Under the pieces are notes generated by a model. It was not told the origin of the DNA and ran no database searches. It saw only the letters and a list, made by a program, of their open reading frames with translations. Below, piece by piece: positions 30,940 through 42,886 of a DNA stretch of 64,000 nucleotides. How positions within the stretch are numbered: the first letter of the stretch is position 1; the number at the start of each line of letters is the position of its first letter. Location of the stretch: the NCBI RefSeq assembly GCF_900143275.1, contig NZ_FSRO01000001.1, positions 186,001-250,000 on the forward strand, written 5' to 3'. This DNA is from Nitrosomonas cryotolerans ATCC 49181 (GTDB lineage Bacteria; Pseudomonadota; Gammaproteobacteria; Burkholderiales; Nitrosomonadaceae). The translations under genes and the position numbers were made by a program.

Positions 30940-30951
30940 GAGTTATTTGAA

Positions 30952-32493
30952 ATGCAGTTAAATCCATCCGAAATCAGCGAACTGATTAAAAACAGGATTG
31001 AAGGATTAGCCGTTACATCGGAAGTTCGTACGCAAGGAACCATTGTTTCTGTGACTGACGGAATTGTGCGTATACACGGCTTGTCTGATGTGATGCAAGG
31101 CGAGATGCTGGAGTTTCCTGGGAATACATATGGTCTGGCACTTAACCTTGAGCGTGATTCTGTTGGTGCGGTTATTATGGGATCATATGAGCATATCTCC
31201 GAAGGAGACACCGTAAAGTGCACGGGTCGTATTCTGGAAGTACCTGTAGGCGAGGGACTTCTCGGTCGTGTTGTGAATGCGTTGGGACAGCCAATAGATG
31301 GCAAAGGTCCGGTGACTTCACAGGGTTCTGAGCCAATTGAGAAAATTGCCCCCGGTGTTATTTGGCGTCAATCCGTCGATCAGCCAGTACAAACGGGCTT
31401 GAAATCTGTTGATGCGATGGTGCCTGTCGGTCGAGGGCAGCGCGAATTGATCATTGGTGATCGCCAGACGGGAAAAACAGCGGTAGCCATTGACGCGATT
31501 ATTAATCAGAAAGGCCAGAATATGGTATGTATCTACGTTGCGATAGGGCAGAAAGCCTCGTCTATCGCAAACGTGGTACGTAAACTAGAAGAGCACGGGG
31601 CAATGGAATATACCATTGTTGTTGCTGCTACAGCATCGGAATCTGCGGCAATGCAATTTATTGCGCCCTATTCTGGATGTACTATGGGTGAATATTTCCG
31701 GGATAAAGGAGAAGATGCCCTCATTATTTATGATGATCTGACTAAGCAAGCTTGGGCATATCGACAAATTTCTCTTTTACTGCGTCGCCCGCCCGGTCGT
31801 GAAGCCTACCCGGGTGATGTATTTTATCTGCATTCACGATTGTTAGAACGGGCTGCGCGTGTCAGTGTTGCTTATGTAGAAAAGGCGACTAATGGGGCTG
31901 TAAAAGGTAAAACAGGCTCATTAACGGCTTTGCCCATTATTGAAACACAAGCGGGTGACGTTACTGCTTTTGTGCCAACTAATGTGATTTCCATTACTGA
32001 TGGACAGATATTCCTGGAAACGGATTTGTTTAATGCGGGTATTCGTCCTGCTATTAATGCGGGTGTTTCGGTCTCTCGGGTTGGTGGAGCTGCACAAACA
32101 AAGGTCATTAAGAAATTGGGTGGTGGTATACGATTAGCTTTGGCGCAATATCGTGAACTGGCTGCATTTGCGCAGTTTGCATCTGACCTGGATGAGACAA
32201 CACGTAAACAGCTTGAGCGCGGAAAAATGGCAACGGAGTTAATGAAGCAACCACAATACGCAACTCTTAGTGTATCGGAAATGGCAGTAACACTATTTTC
32301 AGTCAATAAGGGCTATTTTGACGATGTTGAGGTGAGTCGCGCATTAGCGTTTGAATCTGCTTTGAAGAGTTTTATACGTGGGCAATATAGTGCGATTCTG
32401 GATAAAATCGAGAAGAGCAAAGAACTGGATGCTGATACCGAGAAAGAACTCGATGCAGCAATTCAACAATTCAAGAAAAATGGAACGTACTAA
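30952..32493 (+). CDS. atpA: ATP synthase F1 subunit alpha
   Basis: Non-catalytic nucleotide-binding subunit of the alpha3-beta3 hexamer, 513 residues. The P-loop is GDRQTGKT at 169-176, followed by the [34 protein letters not shown] segment (31726-31815). N-terminal beta-barrel and C-terminal helical domains are of normal length. All key residues are intact. Confidence 0.98.
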   Translation: MQLNPSEISELIKNRIEGLAVTSEVRTQGTIVSVTDGIVRIHGLSDVMQGEMLEFPGNTYGLALNLERDSVGAVIMGSYEHISEGDTVKCTGRILEVPVGEGLLGRVVNALGQPIDGKGPVTSQGSEPIEKIAPGVIWRQSVDQPVQTGLKSVDAMVPVGRGQRELIIGDRQTGKTAVAIDAIINQKGQNMVCIYVAIGQKASSIANVVRKLEEHGAMEYTIVVAATASESAAMQFIAPYSGCTMGEYFRDKGEDALIIYDDLTKQAWAYRQISLLLRRPPGREAYPGDVFYLHSRLLERAARVSVAYVEKATNGAVKGKTGSLTALPIIETQAGDVTAFVPTNVISITDGQIFLETDLFNAGIRPAINAGVSVSRVGGAAQTKVIKKLGGGIRLALAQYRELAAFAQFASDLDETTRKQLERGKMATELMKQPQYATLSVSEMAVTLFSVNKGYFDDVEVSRALAFESALKSFIRGQYSAILDKIEKSKELDADTEKELDAAIQQFKKNGTY

Positions 32494-32496
32494 CCA

Positions 32497-33381
32497 ATGG
32501 CTGGCAGCAGGGAAATACGTAACAAAATAAAAAGTGTTAAGAATACGCAGAAGATTACGCGGGCTATGGAAATGGTTGCCGCATCTAAAATGCGTAAAGC
32601 ACAGGATCGAATGAAAAAAGCACGTCCTTATGGCGAGAAGATACGTAATGTTGCTGCGCATATGAGCCGTGCCAATACTGAATATCGACATCCTTTCTTA
32701 ATTGAGCGTAATACGGTGAAGCGCATTGGCATCATTGTCGTGACTTCCGATAAAGGTTTATGTGGCGGACTGAATACTAATATTTTGCGCAGGGCTTTGA
32801 AGGAAATAAAAGCGTGGGAAGCACAGGGTGAGCAGATTGAGGTTTGTTGCGTTGGTAATAAAGGTTTAGGCTTCATGAGCCGGATCAGAGCCAATGTTAT
32901 CTCTCAGGTTGTGAGTTTGGGAGATGCGCCTGATATGGAAAGATTGATTGGAGCAGTAAAGGTTGTTCTGGATAGCTATACTCAGGATCATTTTGATCGT
33001 GTTTATATATTCTATAATCGATTCATAAATACAATGAAGCAAGAGCCGGTTATGGAGCAACTGCTTCCACTTTCAGATGAACGTATCCAAGGTAACAAGG
33101 AAGATAGCAGTAATAGAAGCACAACCTGGGACTATATATATGAGCCTGAGGCCAAACCGGTTATTGACGATATTATGGTGCGATACGTTGAGGCATTAAT
33201 CTACCAGGCGGTGACTGAGAATATGTCATCTGAGCAATCTGCAAGAATGGTAGCTATGAAAGCTGCATCGGATAATGCTGGCAGTGTTATTGACGAATTA
33301 ACGCTGATTTATAATAAGTCTCGACAGGCTGCAATTACTAAAGAATTGTCAGAGATTGTCGGTGGCGCAGCAGCTGTTTAA
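32497..33381 (+). CDS. atpG: ATP synthase F1 subunit gamma
   Basis: Central rotor shaft, 294 residues. N-terminal [20 protein letters not shown] and C-terminal [20 protein letters not shown] helices form the coiled coil. The [10 protein letters not shown] motif is the family signature. Three bases after atpA. Confidence 0.98.
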   Translation: MAGSREIRNKIKSVKNTQKITRAMEMVAASKMRKAQDRMKKARPYGEKIRNVAAHMSRANTEYRHPFLIERNTVKRIGIIVVTSDKGLCGGLNTNILRRALKEIKAWEAQGEQIEVCCVGNKGLGFMSRIRANVISQVVSLGDAPDMERLIGAVKVVLDSYTQDHFDRVYIFYNRFINTMKQEPVMEQLLPLSDERIQGNKEDSSNRSTTWDYIYEPEAKPVIDDIMVRYVEALIYQAVTENMSSEQSARMVAMKAASDNAGSVIDELTLIYNKSRQAAITKELSEIVGGAAAV

Positions 33382-33399
33382 ATATTTATTAGTATTTAG

Positions 33400-34788
<1,389 letters not shown>

Positions 34789-34812
34789 TAACACGAGAGA
34801 AATAGAATATTA

Positions 34813-35235
34813 ATGGGTACTATATTCCATCTTGATATCGTTAGTGCTGAAGAATCCATCTATTCTGGACCAGCGGAGTTTATAGTGGCACCTGCACAAA
34901 TGGGCGAGGTAGGTATCTATCCGCGTCATACTCCCATGCTGACAAGGATAAGATCCGGTATGGTACGTATCAAGGCGCCATTGAAGAGTGAGGAGTTGGT
35001 CTATGTTTCGGGTGGCATGCTGGAAGTTCAGCCTGATGTCGTAACGATACTGGCCGATACTGCTGTGCGCAGTGAGGATCTTGATGAAGCAAAAGCGATC
35101 GAAGCAAAACGTGCGGCTGAGGCGGCAATAAGAGATCGCTTATCTGAATTAGATTATGCGCGAGCCCAGGCAGAGCTGATTGAGTCGACAGCACAATTGG
35201 CAGCAATCAATAAACTAAGAAAGCGTGGTCATTGA
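34813..35235 (+). CDS. atpC: ATP synthase F1 subunit epsilon
   Basis: A beta-sandwich (residues 1-85) plus a C-terminal two-helix part (85-140) that can inhibit ATP hydrolysis. The motif [23 protein letters not shown] is typical. Last gene of the operon, followed by a strong terminator. Confidence 0.97.
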   Translation: MGTIFHLDIVSAEESIYSGPAEFIVAPAQMGEVGIYPRHTPMLTRIRSGMVRIKAPLKSEELVYVSGGMLEVQPDVVTILADTAVRSEDLDEAKAIEAKRAAEAAIRDRLSELDYARAQAELIESTAQLAAINKLRKRGH

Positions 35236-35249
35236 ATATATTAATAGCT

Positions 35250-35277
35250 AAAAAAGGCGACATCAGTCGCCTTTTTT
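35250..35277 (+). terminator. Rho-independent terminator of the atp operon
   Basis: A6 GGCGAC-ATCA-GTCGCC T6: a 6-bp GC stem extended by A-T pairs, with a run of six T. It sits 15 bases after the atpC stop. The A-run makes it potentially bidirectional. Confidence 0.93.
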
Positions 35278-35535
35278 GTATCTGCCTTTCATGAAAGAAA
35301 GATTGAATATGTGCTATCTGCTTATTAATCTGATGAAGGTAGAGTATCGTGCTAAGAAATGGCTTTATTTGTCAGGCGGCTAATTTTTTTACAATTTATT
35401 ATAATAAGTTGCAGAATTTAAGCAAGTAACCATCATTGAAGTGCTCAGTGAGGCTATTTGAGACTTTGAGGGTTTGTCTTTTGGTCTGAGACACAATCCG
35501 TTAATTGTTCCCTTAATTAATTGGTGTTTGATATC

Positions 35536-36909
35536 GTGCCAAAACTTAATATTGTAATATTGGCGGCAGGTGGGGGGAAGCGTATGCAATCCTCTTTACC
35601 CAAGGTGCTCCATCATCTAGCGGGTAAACCCTTATTGGCGCATGTGCTGGATGCCGCTCATGCATTATCACCTAGCCAGATATGTATTGTGTATGGTCAT
35701 GGTGGTGAAGCTGTCCCGCTAGCGATTGCTGATGAAAAGTTGCTTTGGGTAAAACAGGAATCTCAATTAGGTACCGGCCATGCTTTGTTACAGGCTTTAC
35801 CGTACCTTGATGAAGAAGGGTCAACCCTGGTGCTTTTTGGTGACGTCCCTTTGGTTAGTGTTGATACACTGAATAAATTGGTACGGGTGTCAGAGGAAAG
35901 GTATTGTGCGTTATTAACAGCCGAGCTGGAAACACCGACGGGTTATGGCAGAATTGTACGTGTTCATGAGACCAATGAAATTTCTGCCATTGTTGAAGAA
36001 AAAGATGCCAGTGAAGCGCAACGAGAAATATGTGAGATCAATACGGGTGTCATGGTTGTACCGAACCGCTTTTTACGGGAATGGTTACCTAAGCTCGAAA
36101 ATAACAATGTGCAAAGAGAATTCTATCTTACCGATATCGTGGCAATGGCGGTTAAGAAAAATATTCGGGTTGCTGCTTCGCGATCGACGCACTTATGGGA
36201 AGTAATGGGTGTGAATAATCAGCAACAATTAGCTGCGCTTGAGCGTATTTATCAAAATGAATACGCTAATAAATTACTTGCTGATGGGGTTACTTTGGCT
36301 GATCCTTCACGTATTGATGTTCGCGGTTTGCTTACCTGCGGCCGTGGTGTCGAGATTGACATCAACTGTATTTTTGAAGGGCATGTACAGTTAGGTGATT
36401 ATGTAAAAATAAAAGCACATAGTATTTTAAAGAATGTAACTATTGAGACCGGAACGATCATTTATCCATTTAGTTTGCTGGAAGAGACAGAAATCGGAGA
36501 AAATTGCCGGGTTGGCCCGTATGCACGGATTCGTCCGGGGACCAGGCTTTCCAGCCAGGTTCATATCGGTAATTTTGTTGAAATTAAAAATAGTCGCATT
36601 GCTGATGGCAGCAAGGCAAATCATTTAAGCTATATTGGTGATGCGGTCATTGGTGAAAAGGTCAATATAGGCGCTGGCACTATAACTTGCAATTATGACG
36701 GTGCTTATAAGCATCAGACGATTATAGAAGATGATGTATTTATTGGTTCTGATACGCAACTGATTGCGCCGGTTAGAATAACGAAAGGTTCCACAGTGGG
36801 TGCAGGTTCTACTATTACTCGAGATACCCCGCAGAATAAGCTTTCTTTATCCAGAACCAAGCAGATTAGTATTCCGGGCTGGAAGCGCCCGATAAAGACC
36901 CAAACGTAA
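35536..36909 (+). CDS. glmU: Bifunctional UDP-N-acetylglucosamine pyrophosphorylase / glucosamine-1-phosphate acetyltransferase
   Basis: GlmU makes UDP-GlcNAc for peptidoglycan and LPS. The N-terminal uridylyltransferase has LAAGGGKRMQSSLPKVLH. The C-terminal left-handed beta-helix acetyltransferase has hexapeptide repeats and the YDGAYKHQTIIEDD segment. I favour GTG 35536 (MPKLNIVILAAG), giving 457 residues, over TTG 35521, because family members start there. No strong ribosome-binding site is seen for either. The 300 bases before it hold only the atp terminator. Often follows the atp operon in betaproteobacteria. Confidence 0.94.
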   Translation: MPKLNIVILAAGGGKRMQSSLPKVLHHLAGKPLLAHVLDAAHALSPSQICIVYGHGGEAVPLAIADEKLLWVKQESQLGTGHALLQALPYLDEEGSTLVLFGDVPLVSVDTLNKLVRVSEERYCALLTAELETPTGYGRIVRVHETNEISAIVEEKDASEAQREICEINTGVMVVPNRFLREWLPKLENNNVQREFYLTDIVAMAVKKNIRVAASRSTHLWEVMGVNNQQQLAALERIYQNEYANKLLADGVTLADPSRIDVRGLLTCGRGVEIDINCIFEGHVQLGDYVKIKAHSILKNVTIETGTIIYPFSLLEETEIGENCRVGPYARIRPGTRLSSQVHIGNFVEIKNSRIADGSKANHLSYIGDAVIGEKVNIGAGTITCNYDGAYKHQTIIEDDVFIGSDTQLIAPVRITKGSTVGAGSTITRDTPQNKLSLSRTKQISIPGWKRPIKTQT

Positions 36910-36969
36910 AGCAATTCAACCTTCCAGTTTAATTCGATCTGACAAGTGTAGTAAGAAGGAAAACTTGAT

Positions 36970-38817
36970 ATGTGTGGAATAGTTGGTGCGGTGGCAAATG
37001 GCAATGTTGTGCCAATCTTATTGGAAGGCTTGTTTCGTCTTGAATATAGGGGCTATGATTCCGCTGGTCTTGTGGTAGCCAGGAATGGATTGCACCGATT
37101 GCGGACTACCGGGCGCGTATCTGAGCTGGATAAACTTGCAAATAAATTGAATACTCAGGGACTTGCGGGTATTGCACATACGCGTTGGGCAACGCATGGC
37201 GCACCTTCTGAACGTAATGCACATCCTCATTTCTCGAAGGCCGTTTCGGAGATAGCTATTGTGCATAATGGCATCATAGAAAATCACGAATTAATGCGTC
37301 AGCGTTTACAGGCGGCAGGATTTGAGTTCGTTTCCGATACGGATAGCGAGGTTATCGCCCACCTTGTTGCTTCTAATTTTCAGCAAACAAGTGATTTATT
37401 TGAAGCTGTTTGTCTGTCTATCGCTGAGTTGCAAGGTGCCTATGCAATAGCCGTTATGGAGGAAGCACGCCCTGATCGTATTATTGTTGCACGTAATGGC
37501 GCCCCTTTGTTGCTAGGGTTAGGTAAAACTGGTAACTATGCTGCTTCTGATGTGTCTGCTTTGCTGCAGGTGACGCGAAATATAGTTTATTTAGAAGAGG
37601 GCGATGTTGCTGAGTTAAATAATGAGGGATATCGCATTGTTAACTGTCTGCATAGCAAGTTGGGTGAAGAAGTAGAGCGTCTTGTTCATGAAAGTGATCT
37701 GGCTAGTGAAGCGATAGAATTAGGGCCTTACGCCCATTTTATGCAGAAAGAAATTTTCGAGCAGCCCGGTGCGGTGGCTAATACACTCGAAATGATATTT
37801 AATATACATTCCATTTCCCCGGAATTGTTTGGTAGTGAAGCCGAAAATATTTTTCGTGATACAAACAGTATTCTGATACTTGCCTGTGGTACCAGTTATC
37901 ATGCTGGATTAGTTGCCCGGTATTGGTTAGAAACAGTTGCTGGGTTACCTTGTAATGTGGAAATTGCCAGTGAGTATCGTTATCGGAATCCCATTGCAGA
38001 TCCTGCTACCTTGGTGGTGGGAATCTCTCAGTCGGGTGAGACTGCGGATACACTGGCTTCACTTAACTATGCTAAATCGCTCGGACATCGCCATAGTTTG
38101 GCTATTTGTAATGTAGCCGAAAGCGCCTTAATACGCCAAGCTGATTTGCGCTTTCTCACACGTGCCGGACCCGAAATTGGTGTGGCTTCAACCAAAGCAT
38201 TCACTACCCAACTGGCATCGTTATTGCTGCTGACGATGACGCTGGCAAAGATGCGGCATAAATTATCCAATGAATATGAAGGTAAGATGATTGCGGCCTT
38301 GCGCCATCTACCTGCTGCATTGCAGCTGGCTTTGCAAGTAGAGCCCCAGGTTAAAGCCTGGGCGGAGAGATTTGCTCAGAAACGCCATGCCTTATTTCTT
38401 GGAAGAGGGGTGCATTATCCTATAGCGATGGAAGGAGCACTCAAGCTTAAGGAAATTTCATATATTCATGCGGAGGCTTATGCTGCAGGTGAGTTAAAAC
38501 ATGGCCCATTAGCCTTAGTGGATAATGAAATGCCGATAGTTGCCATTGCGCCAAATGATGTATTGCTGGGTAAACTAAAGTCAAATTTGCAAGAAGTCCA
38601 GGCACGTGGCGGCGAACTTTATGTTTTCGCTGATGCGGATTCTCAAATACAGGAAAGCGAACATGTTCATGTTATCCGGCTTGCAGAGCATGCCGGATTG
38701 CTGAGTCCCATTCTCCATACTATCCCATTGCAGTTGTTGGCTTACCATGTTGCTTTACAGAAAGGCACCGATGTTGATAAACCACGCAATTTGGCGAAAG
38801 CCGTAACGGTAGAATAA
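36970..38817 (+). CDS. glmS: Glutamine-fructose-6-phosphate aminotransferase (isomerising)
   Basis: GlmS makes glucosamine-6-phosphate from fructose-6-phosphate and glutamine, feeding GlmM and GlmU. The catalytic Cys follows the initiator Met (CGIVGAVA). The glutaminase domain covers residues 1-~220 ([16 protein letters not shown]), and two SIS domains follow ([23 protein letters not shown]). The C-terminal [15 protein letters not shown] is the family end. 60 bases after glmU, likely co-transcribed. Confidence 0.98.
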   Translation: MCGIVGAVANGNVVPILLEGLFRLEYRGYDSAGLVVARNGLHRLRTTGRVSELDKLANKLNTQGLAGIAHTRWATHGAPSERNAHPHFSKAVSEIAIVHNGIIENHELMRQRLQAAGFEFVSDTDSEVIAHLVASNFQQTSDLFEAVCLSIAELQGAYAIAVMEEARPDRIIVARNGAPLLLGLGKTGNYAASDVSALLQVTRNIVYLEEGDVAELNNEGYRIVNCLHSKLGEEVERLVHESDLASEAIELGPYAHFMQKEIFEQPGAVANTLEMIFNIHSISPELFGSEAENIFRDTNSILILACGTSYHAGLVARYWLETVAGLPCNVEIASEYRYRNPIADPATLVVGISQSGETADTLASLNYAKSLGHRHSLAICNVAESALIRQADLRFLTRAGPEIGVASTKAFTTQLASLLLLTMTLAKMRHKLSNEYEGKMIAALRHLPAALQLALQVEPQVKAWAERFAQKRHALFLGRGVHYPIAMEGALKLKEISYIHAEAYAAGELKHGPLALVDNEMPIVAIAPNDVLLGKLKSNLQEVQARGGELYVFADADSQIQESEHVHVIRLAEHAGLLSPILHTIPLQLLAYHVALQKGTDVDKPRNLAKAVTVE

Positions 38818-39180
38818 AAATAAAATAGACTTCGGATTTAAAATAAATCGTATGTTTAGATTAGCCCGTCCGAGAGCAAAGTAGGCGTTTGATGCTTTTC
38901 GATACTATGATCAATATTTGATCAACTTCGTTCAATCACCTTGTTCTAAAACGTATAAGACCAAAATCTATCTTGGTAAATAAACCTGGGCGCTCAACAG
39001 GTTTAATGATGAAATGCATTAATATTTGTGATTAGGCTATAGCAAATAGATCGACGATTAAATCTGATCTCAGGTGGAAGTGACAATTCTTAGAGTCATT
39101 GTTGGGAAACCGTGTGCGATGCTTTATCCGTAGGATACGGAGTGATAATATAAAGCTCTTTTATAAAGGAACTCAGGTAA
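38818..39180. other. Gap between glmS and yebC
   Basis: 363 bases of AT-rich sequence with no gene, repeat copy or clear terminator. A ribosome-binding site (AAAGGAACTC) for yebC is at its end. Confidence 0.5.
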
Positions 39181-39906
39181 ATGGCTGGTCATAGTAAATG
39201 GGCTAATATTAAGCATAAGAAAGCGGCGCAGGATGCCAAACGCGGTAAGATTTTTACTCGCTTAATTAAGGAAATAACAGTTGCAGCTAGATTGGGTGGT
39301 GCAGATCCAGACAGTAATCCCCGTTTACGTTTAGCTATGGATAAGGCATATGATCAGAATATGCCAAAAGATAACGTTGAGCGTGCGATCAAACGTGGTA
39401 GCGGCGATCTTGAGGGTGTCAATTACGAAGAAATCCGCTATGAAGGCTACGGGATATCTGGTGCGGCAGTAATGGTTGATTGTATGACCGATAACCGGAC
39501 GCGTACTGTGGCGGATGTACGCCATGCTTTTACCAAATATGGGGGTAATCTAGGTACTGATGGTTCGGTTGGGTTCTTATTTAAACATTGTGGACAATTG
39601 CTTTTTGCGCCTGGGACTCATGAAGATGAACTAATGGAGGCGGCGCTGGAAGCCAGTGCTGAAGATGTTATCGTTAATGAAGATGGCAGTATTGAAGTCA
39701 TTACTGAACCTTATGAATTTATTTCTGTTAAGGAGGCGCTGGAGCAGGCAGGTTTTAAGGCGGAACATGCGGAAGTAACGATGAAACCTGTTGATGAAGT
39801 TGTGTATAGCGGCGAGGATGCGATAAAAATGCAAAAATTACTTGATGCACTGGAAAATCTTGATGATGTGCAAGAGGTTTACACGACGGCTGTTATTCAT
39901 GAGTAG
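39181..39906 (+). CDS. yebC: YebC/TACO1-family translation/transcription factor
   Basis: The protein of 241 residues begins [22 protein letters not shown], the invariant YebC start, and has the [14 protein letters not shown] motif. YebC proteins help ribosomes through proline stretches and/or bind DNA; the exact role in this organism is unknown. In many proteobacteria ruvC-ruvA-ruvB follow directly, but here about 700 non-coding bases come next. Confidence 0.96.
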   Translation: MAGHSKWANIKHKKAAQDAKRGKIFTRLIKEITVAARLGGADPDSNPRLRLAMDKAYDQNMPKDNVERAIKRGSGDLEGVNYEEIRYEGYGISGAAVMVDCMTDNRTRTVADVRHAFTKYGGNLGTDGSVGFLFKHCGQLLFAPGTHEDELMEAALEASAEDVIVNEDGSIEVITEPYEFISVKEALEQAGFKAEHAEVTMKPVDEVVYSGEDAIKMQKLLDALENLDDVQEVYTTAVIHE

Positions 39907-40604
39907 GTAACTATTTAGCAAGTTTTCTCCGTTAATACTGGTCCTGTCTAGGCTTGATAGCTGGAAATTATTGGTGGAAATGATAGTAAGCGTTTTGTTA
40001 GTGGTGTGTTTATAGCCTGAATAAATAGTGGTACAGTGATTTGTACAGCAGTCATGAACAGTTTTATCGTGATTGGCAACACGGTATTCCAGATTAAATA
40101 AGTGATGGCTGATAATGGCAGTGCAAGTGACATTCAATATAAATAATATTGGTGTTATTTCAAGATATCCAAGTATGACTTTTTATAGGGACCTGATTAT
40201 TATTCGAAGTGCCCAGAGATGTTATTTTGAGGTGATTTTATATTGAATTGCTGTAATCGGAAAAATCGGGATACCATAGAGGGAGATTTTTGCAAAAATC
40301 CCCGCCAGAAGTTTTTGACTATTGATTATAAATAGTTAATTTTTCAACTATTGGGGTTTTGCAAAGGTCTCAGAGGATGTAGCAAAACCTTCTTGTCTAA
40401 TTCAATAAGTCTTCCTGAAATGCGCGTTATCCGGATAGATGGCATCTATCGGCTGTTCGGTATATTTCTGCCGGAAAGAGAGCGAAGCGTCATGAAAGAG
40501 GGAAATATTGAAAAAATAGATCAGACTATTTTTGAGATACTACTTCAAAGTTTAAATGGCAGTGTATGGCAGATAAATTAGATTAAACTGAACACATTAA
40601 ACTT
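39907..40604. other. Long gap after yebC, where ruvC is often found
   Basis: About 700 bases without a convincing gene; contains repeat R5 (40283-40371). A short stretch (40026-40097) reads SGTVICTAVMNSFIVIGNTV before a stop, faintly like the SGTIRT...MN part of RuvC, but with stop codons upstream in the same frame. A 76-codon frame at 40351-40581 starts inside the repeat and looks spurious. Confidence 0.45.
40283..40371 (+). repeat. 89-bp interspersed repeat, copy R5
   Basis: Ends are GAGATTTTTGC and GCAAAGGTCTC; core CTATTGATTATAAATAGTTAATTTTTCAACTATTGGGG-type (40321-40356). Flanked by AGAGG on both sides (40278-40282 and 40372-40376), a perfect 5-bp direct repeat. It establishes the exact ends together with R3. 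Confidence 0.88.
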
Positions 40605-41045
40605 ATGCAAACTCAAATGTTACGTATCATCATTGTGATTTTACTCACATTGGTTGTTGCGCTGTATTTTTATACAGATCGACAGAAATATTATTATAGC
40701 TTAACTGCAGAACCGGCTATTGGCCAAATTCTTACCGAAGTTTCCGGTTGGAAAAAACAGGTACTACTACGGCATCTTGCTCCTGAAACATTACAAACAG
40801 TCAGCGATGAACAATTGGAAGCATTACTGGCTCTCTATCGTGGTTTTGGAAATTTTCGTTCAGTGAATGAATTAGAATTTTCGCGGACGGTGAGTGCATT
40901 CTCATTGATTGGAGAGAAGCGAATAAATTATTCTGGAACAGCAAATTTTGATATTGGACTTGTGAATGTCAATATTACTTTGGTTGAGCGATCTGGCTTT
41001 TTCCTGATTTATAATTTCACTTTAACAAGAGCAGCTGACAAGTAA
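40605..41045 (+). CDS. Hypothetical single-pass membrane protein
   Basis: The protein of 146 residues has one N-terminal hydrophobic segment (IIIVILLTLVVALYFY) followed by a polar domain, predicted periplasmic, with a mix of helix and beta strands. It has no motif that I can name. Codon use resembles its neighbours, and the frame is clean over its full length, so I believe it is real. It lies between the repeat-bearing gap and the transhydrogenase genes, with no obvious partner. Confidence 0.65.
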   Translation: MQTQMLRIIIVILLTLVVALYFYTDRQKYYYSLTAEPAIGQILTEVSGWKKQVLLRHLAPETLQTVSDEQLEALLALYRGFGNFRSVNELEFSRTVSAFSLIGEKRINYSGTANFDIGLVNVNITLVERSGFFLIYNFTLTRAADK

Positions 41046-41362
41046 TATTAATCGCAGCGTATCAGAAATGCTGCCTCAGGCTATGGGTGAGACTGAAATT
41101 CCGGTCAATATATATGCTATGAAGCTATATTCGAGCCGCTTTTCAGATCAATGCTTGCTTTCAACAGAATGATGAGCGTAAACGGCACACGTTGCAGATC
41201 CGATAGGGTAAATAGTCGTGAAACTAAAACGAATTTAAGTTTTTCCCAATCGAGGTAATGCATTAGGTTCAAATTGATTTATAATCCATGATTATTCATA
41301 GTAAATTGAGCGCGGCTTTAGTTATTTTCATAAGCTTGTTGGTAAGATAAGGGAGATTATCA
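41046..41362. other. Gap upstream of pntAA
   Basis: 317 bases without a gene. A ribosome-binding site (AAGGGAG) lies at the end, before the pntAA ATG. No clear promoter hexamers were identified. Confidence 0.45.
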
Positions 41363-42490
41363 ATGCATATAGGCATACCCGCAGAGATTCGCGCGGGAGA
41401 AACTCGCGTAGCTACTACGCCAGAGATTGTAAAAAAATTTACGGCTAAAGGCACTCATGTTGTTTTAGTACAGGCAGGTGCAGGTGCAAGTGCCAGCATA
41501 CCGGATTCAGCATATCATGATGCCGGTGCAACTATTGTGACTGATGTGGCGGCCTTGTATAGCCAGTCTGAAATTATACTTAAGGTGCGCGGACCAGAGT
41601 CTGACGAATTAGCAATGATGCGGAGAGATGCCGTGTTGCTGGGACTGTTGTCTCCACATCAGGTAGAAGGTATTGAAGCACTGGCAAAACATGGTTTGAC
41701 TGCTTTTTCCATGGAAAAACTGCCGCGTATTTCTCGAGCTCAGAGTATGGACGTTCTTTCATCTCAGGCCAATATTGCGGGTTATAAAGCAGTGCTAATG
41801 GCCGCAAATATTTATCAACGATTCTTTCCCATGTTAATGACAGCTGCTGGCACCGTAAAAGCGGCTCGAGTTCTGGTGCTGGGCGCGGGGGTAGCCGGTC
41901 TGCAAGCAATCGCAACAGCGAAAAGATTAGGTGCGGTAGTTGAGGCATTTGATGTACGCCCTGCTGCGAAAGAACAAGTGGAAAGCCTTGGTGCCAAATT
42001 TGTTGAAGTACCCTTGAGCGACGAGGAGAAAACGACAGCAGAAACAGCCGGTGGTTATGCCCGTGAAATGTCGGATGATTATAAGCGTCGTCAGGGTGAG
42101 TTGGTGCACCAGCGTGCTATAGCGGCAGATATTATTATTACGACTGCATTGATTCCAGGCCGTCCAGCACCCGTTTTAATTAAACAAGAGACGGTTCAGT
42201 CTATGAAACCCGGCTCGGTTATCGTGGATATGGCGGTTGAAGCAGGGGGTAATTGTCCCTTATCGGAATTAGACAAGATTATAGTGAAACATGGCGTACA
42301 TTTAATTGGTATTGCCAATCTTCCTGGACTTGTGGCGGCTGATTCCAGCACATTATATGCACGGAATCTGATGAATTTTCTGAACCTGATGCTTGATCCG
42401 GAGACCGGCGAATTCAAGGTTAATCGTGAAGATGAAATTATCGCCGGAACACTGGTTTGTATAGATGGAGAAATTGTCAATAAAGTGTAA
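41363..42490 (+). CDS. pntAA: Proton-translocating NAD(P)+ transhydrogenase, subunit alpha part 1
   Basis: The soluble NAD(H)-binding domain I of transhydrogenase, 375 residues, on its own as in the three-subunit form. It has the RAQSMDVLSSQANIAGYKAV motif, the Rossmann GAGVAGLQAIATAK and the DVRPAAKEQVESLG segment. The enzyme uses the proton gradient to make NADPH from NADH, valuable for a chemolithoautotroph. Followed after 87 bases by pntAB. Confidence 0.96.
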   Translation: MHIGIPAEIRAGETRVATTPEIVKKFTAKGTHVVLVQAGAGASASIPDSAYHDAGATIVTDVAALYSQSEIILKVRGPESDELAMMRRDAVLLGLLSPHQVEGIEALAKHGLTAFSMEKLPRISRAQSMDVLSSQANIAGYKAVLMAANIYQRFFPMLMTAAGTVKAARVLVLGAGVAGLQAIATAKRLGAVVEAFDVRPAAKEQVESLGAKFVEVPLSDEEKTTAETAGGYAREMSDDYKRRQGELVHQRAIAADIIITTALIPGRPAPVLIKQETVQSMKPGSVIVDMAVEAGGNCPLSELDKIIVKHGVHLIGIANLPGLVAADSSTLYARNLMNFLNLMLDPETGEFKVNREDEIIAGTLVCIDGEIVNKV

Positions 42491-42577
42491 TTAATGTGCG
42501 GAAGCTGGAATGTGGAATTTAGATAATTAATTTTTACGTTTTGAACGTACAGTTAACGAATATAAGAGGGAGTAGTC

Positions 42578-42886
42578 ATGATTGGTGAAATTGATTCGGT
42601 CATTATCAATCTTACGGTATTTGTGTTGGCAATTTTTGTTGGCTACCACATAGTCTGGAATGTTACCCCAGCCTTGCATACGCCTTTGATGTCAGTGACT
42701 AACGCGATTTCCGGCATTATATTAGTTGGTGCTATGTTAGCGGCCGGACCGATGGAGACTGATTGGGGCGTCTGGCTAGGTGCTATTGCTGTAACGCTGG
42801 CTTCAATTAATGTATTCGGCGGTTTTCTAGTGAGTCAACGGATGCTGGAAATGTTTAAGAAAAAAGATAAAAAAGGAAGCGTGTAA
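42578..42886 (+). CDS. pntAB: NAD(P)+ transhydrogenase, subunit alpha part 2
   Basis: The membrane part of the alpha subunit as a separate 102-residue protein with three or four helices ([34 protein letters not shown]). It forms part of the proton channel. It ends one base before the pntB ATG. Confidence 0.95.
   Translation: MIGEIDSVIINLTVFVLAIFVGYHIVWNVTPALHTPLMSVTNAISGIILVGAMLAAGPMETDWGVWLGAIAVTLASINVFGGFLVSQRMLEMFKKKDKKGSV

Noticed and set aside
39838-40137. Minus-strand frames of 99 and 61 codons after yebC
   Set aside because: They overlap the end of yebC or each other and show no protein features beyond chance hydrophobicity.
40351-40581. Plus-strand frame of 76 codons
   Set aside because: It starts inside repeat copy R5 and has no likeness to a known protein.
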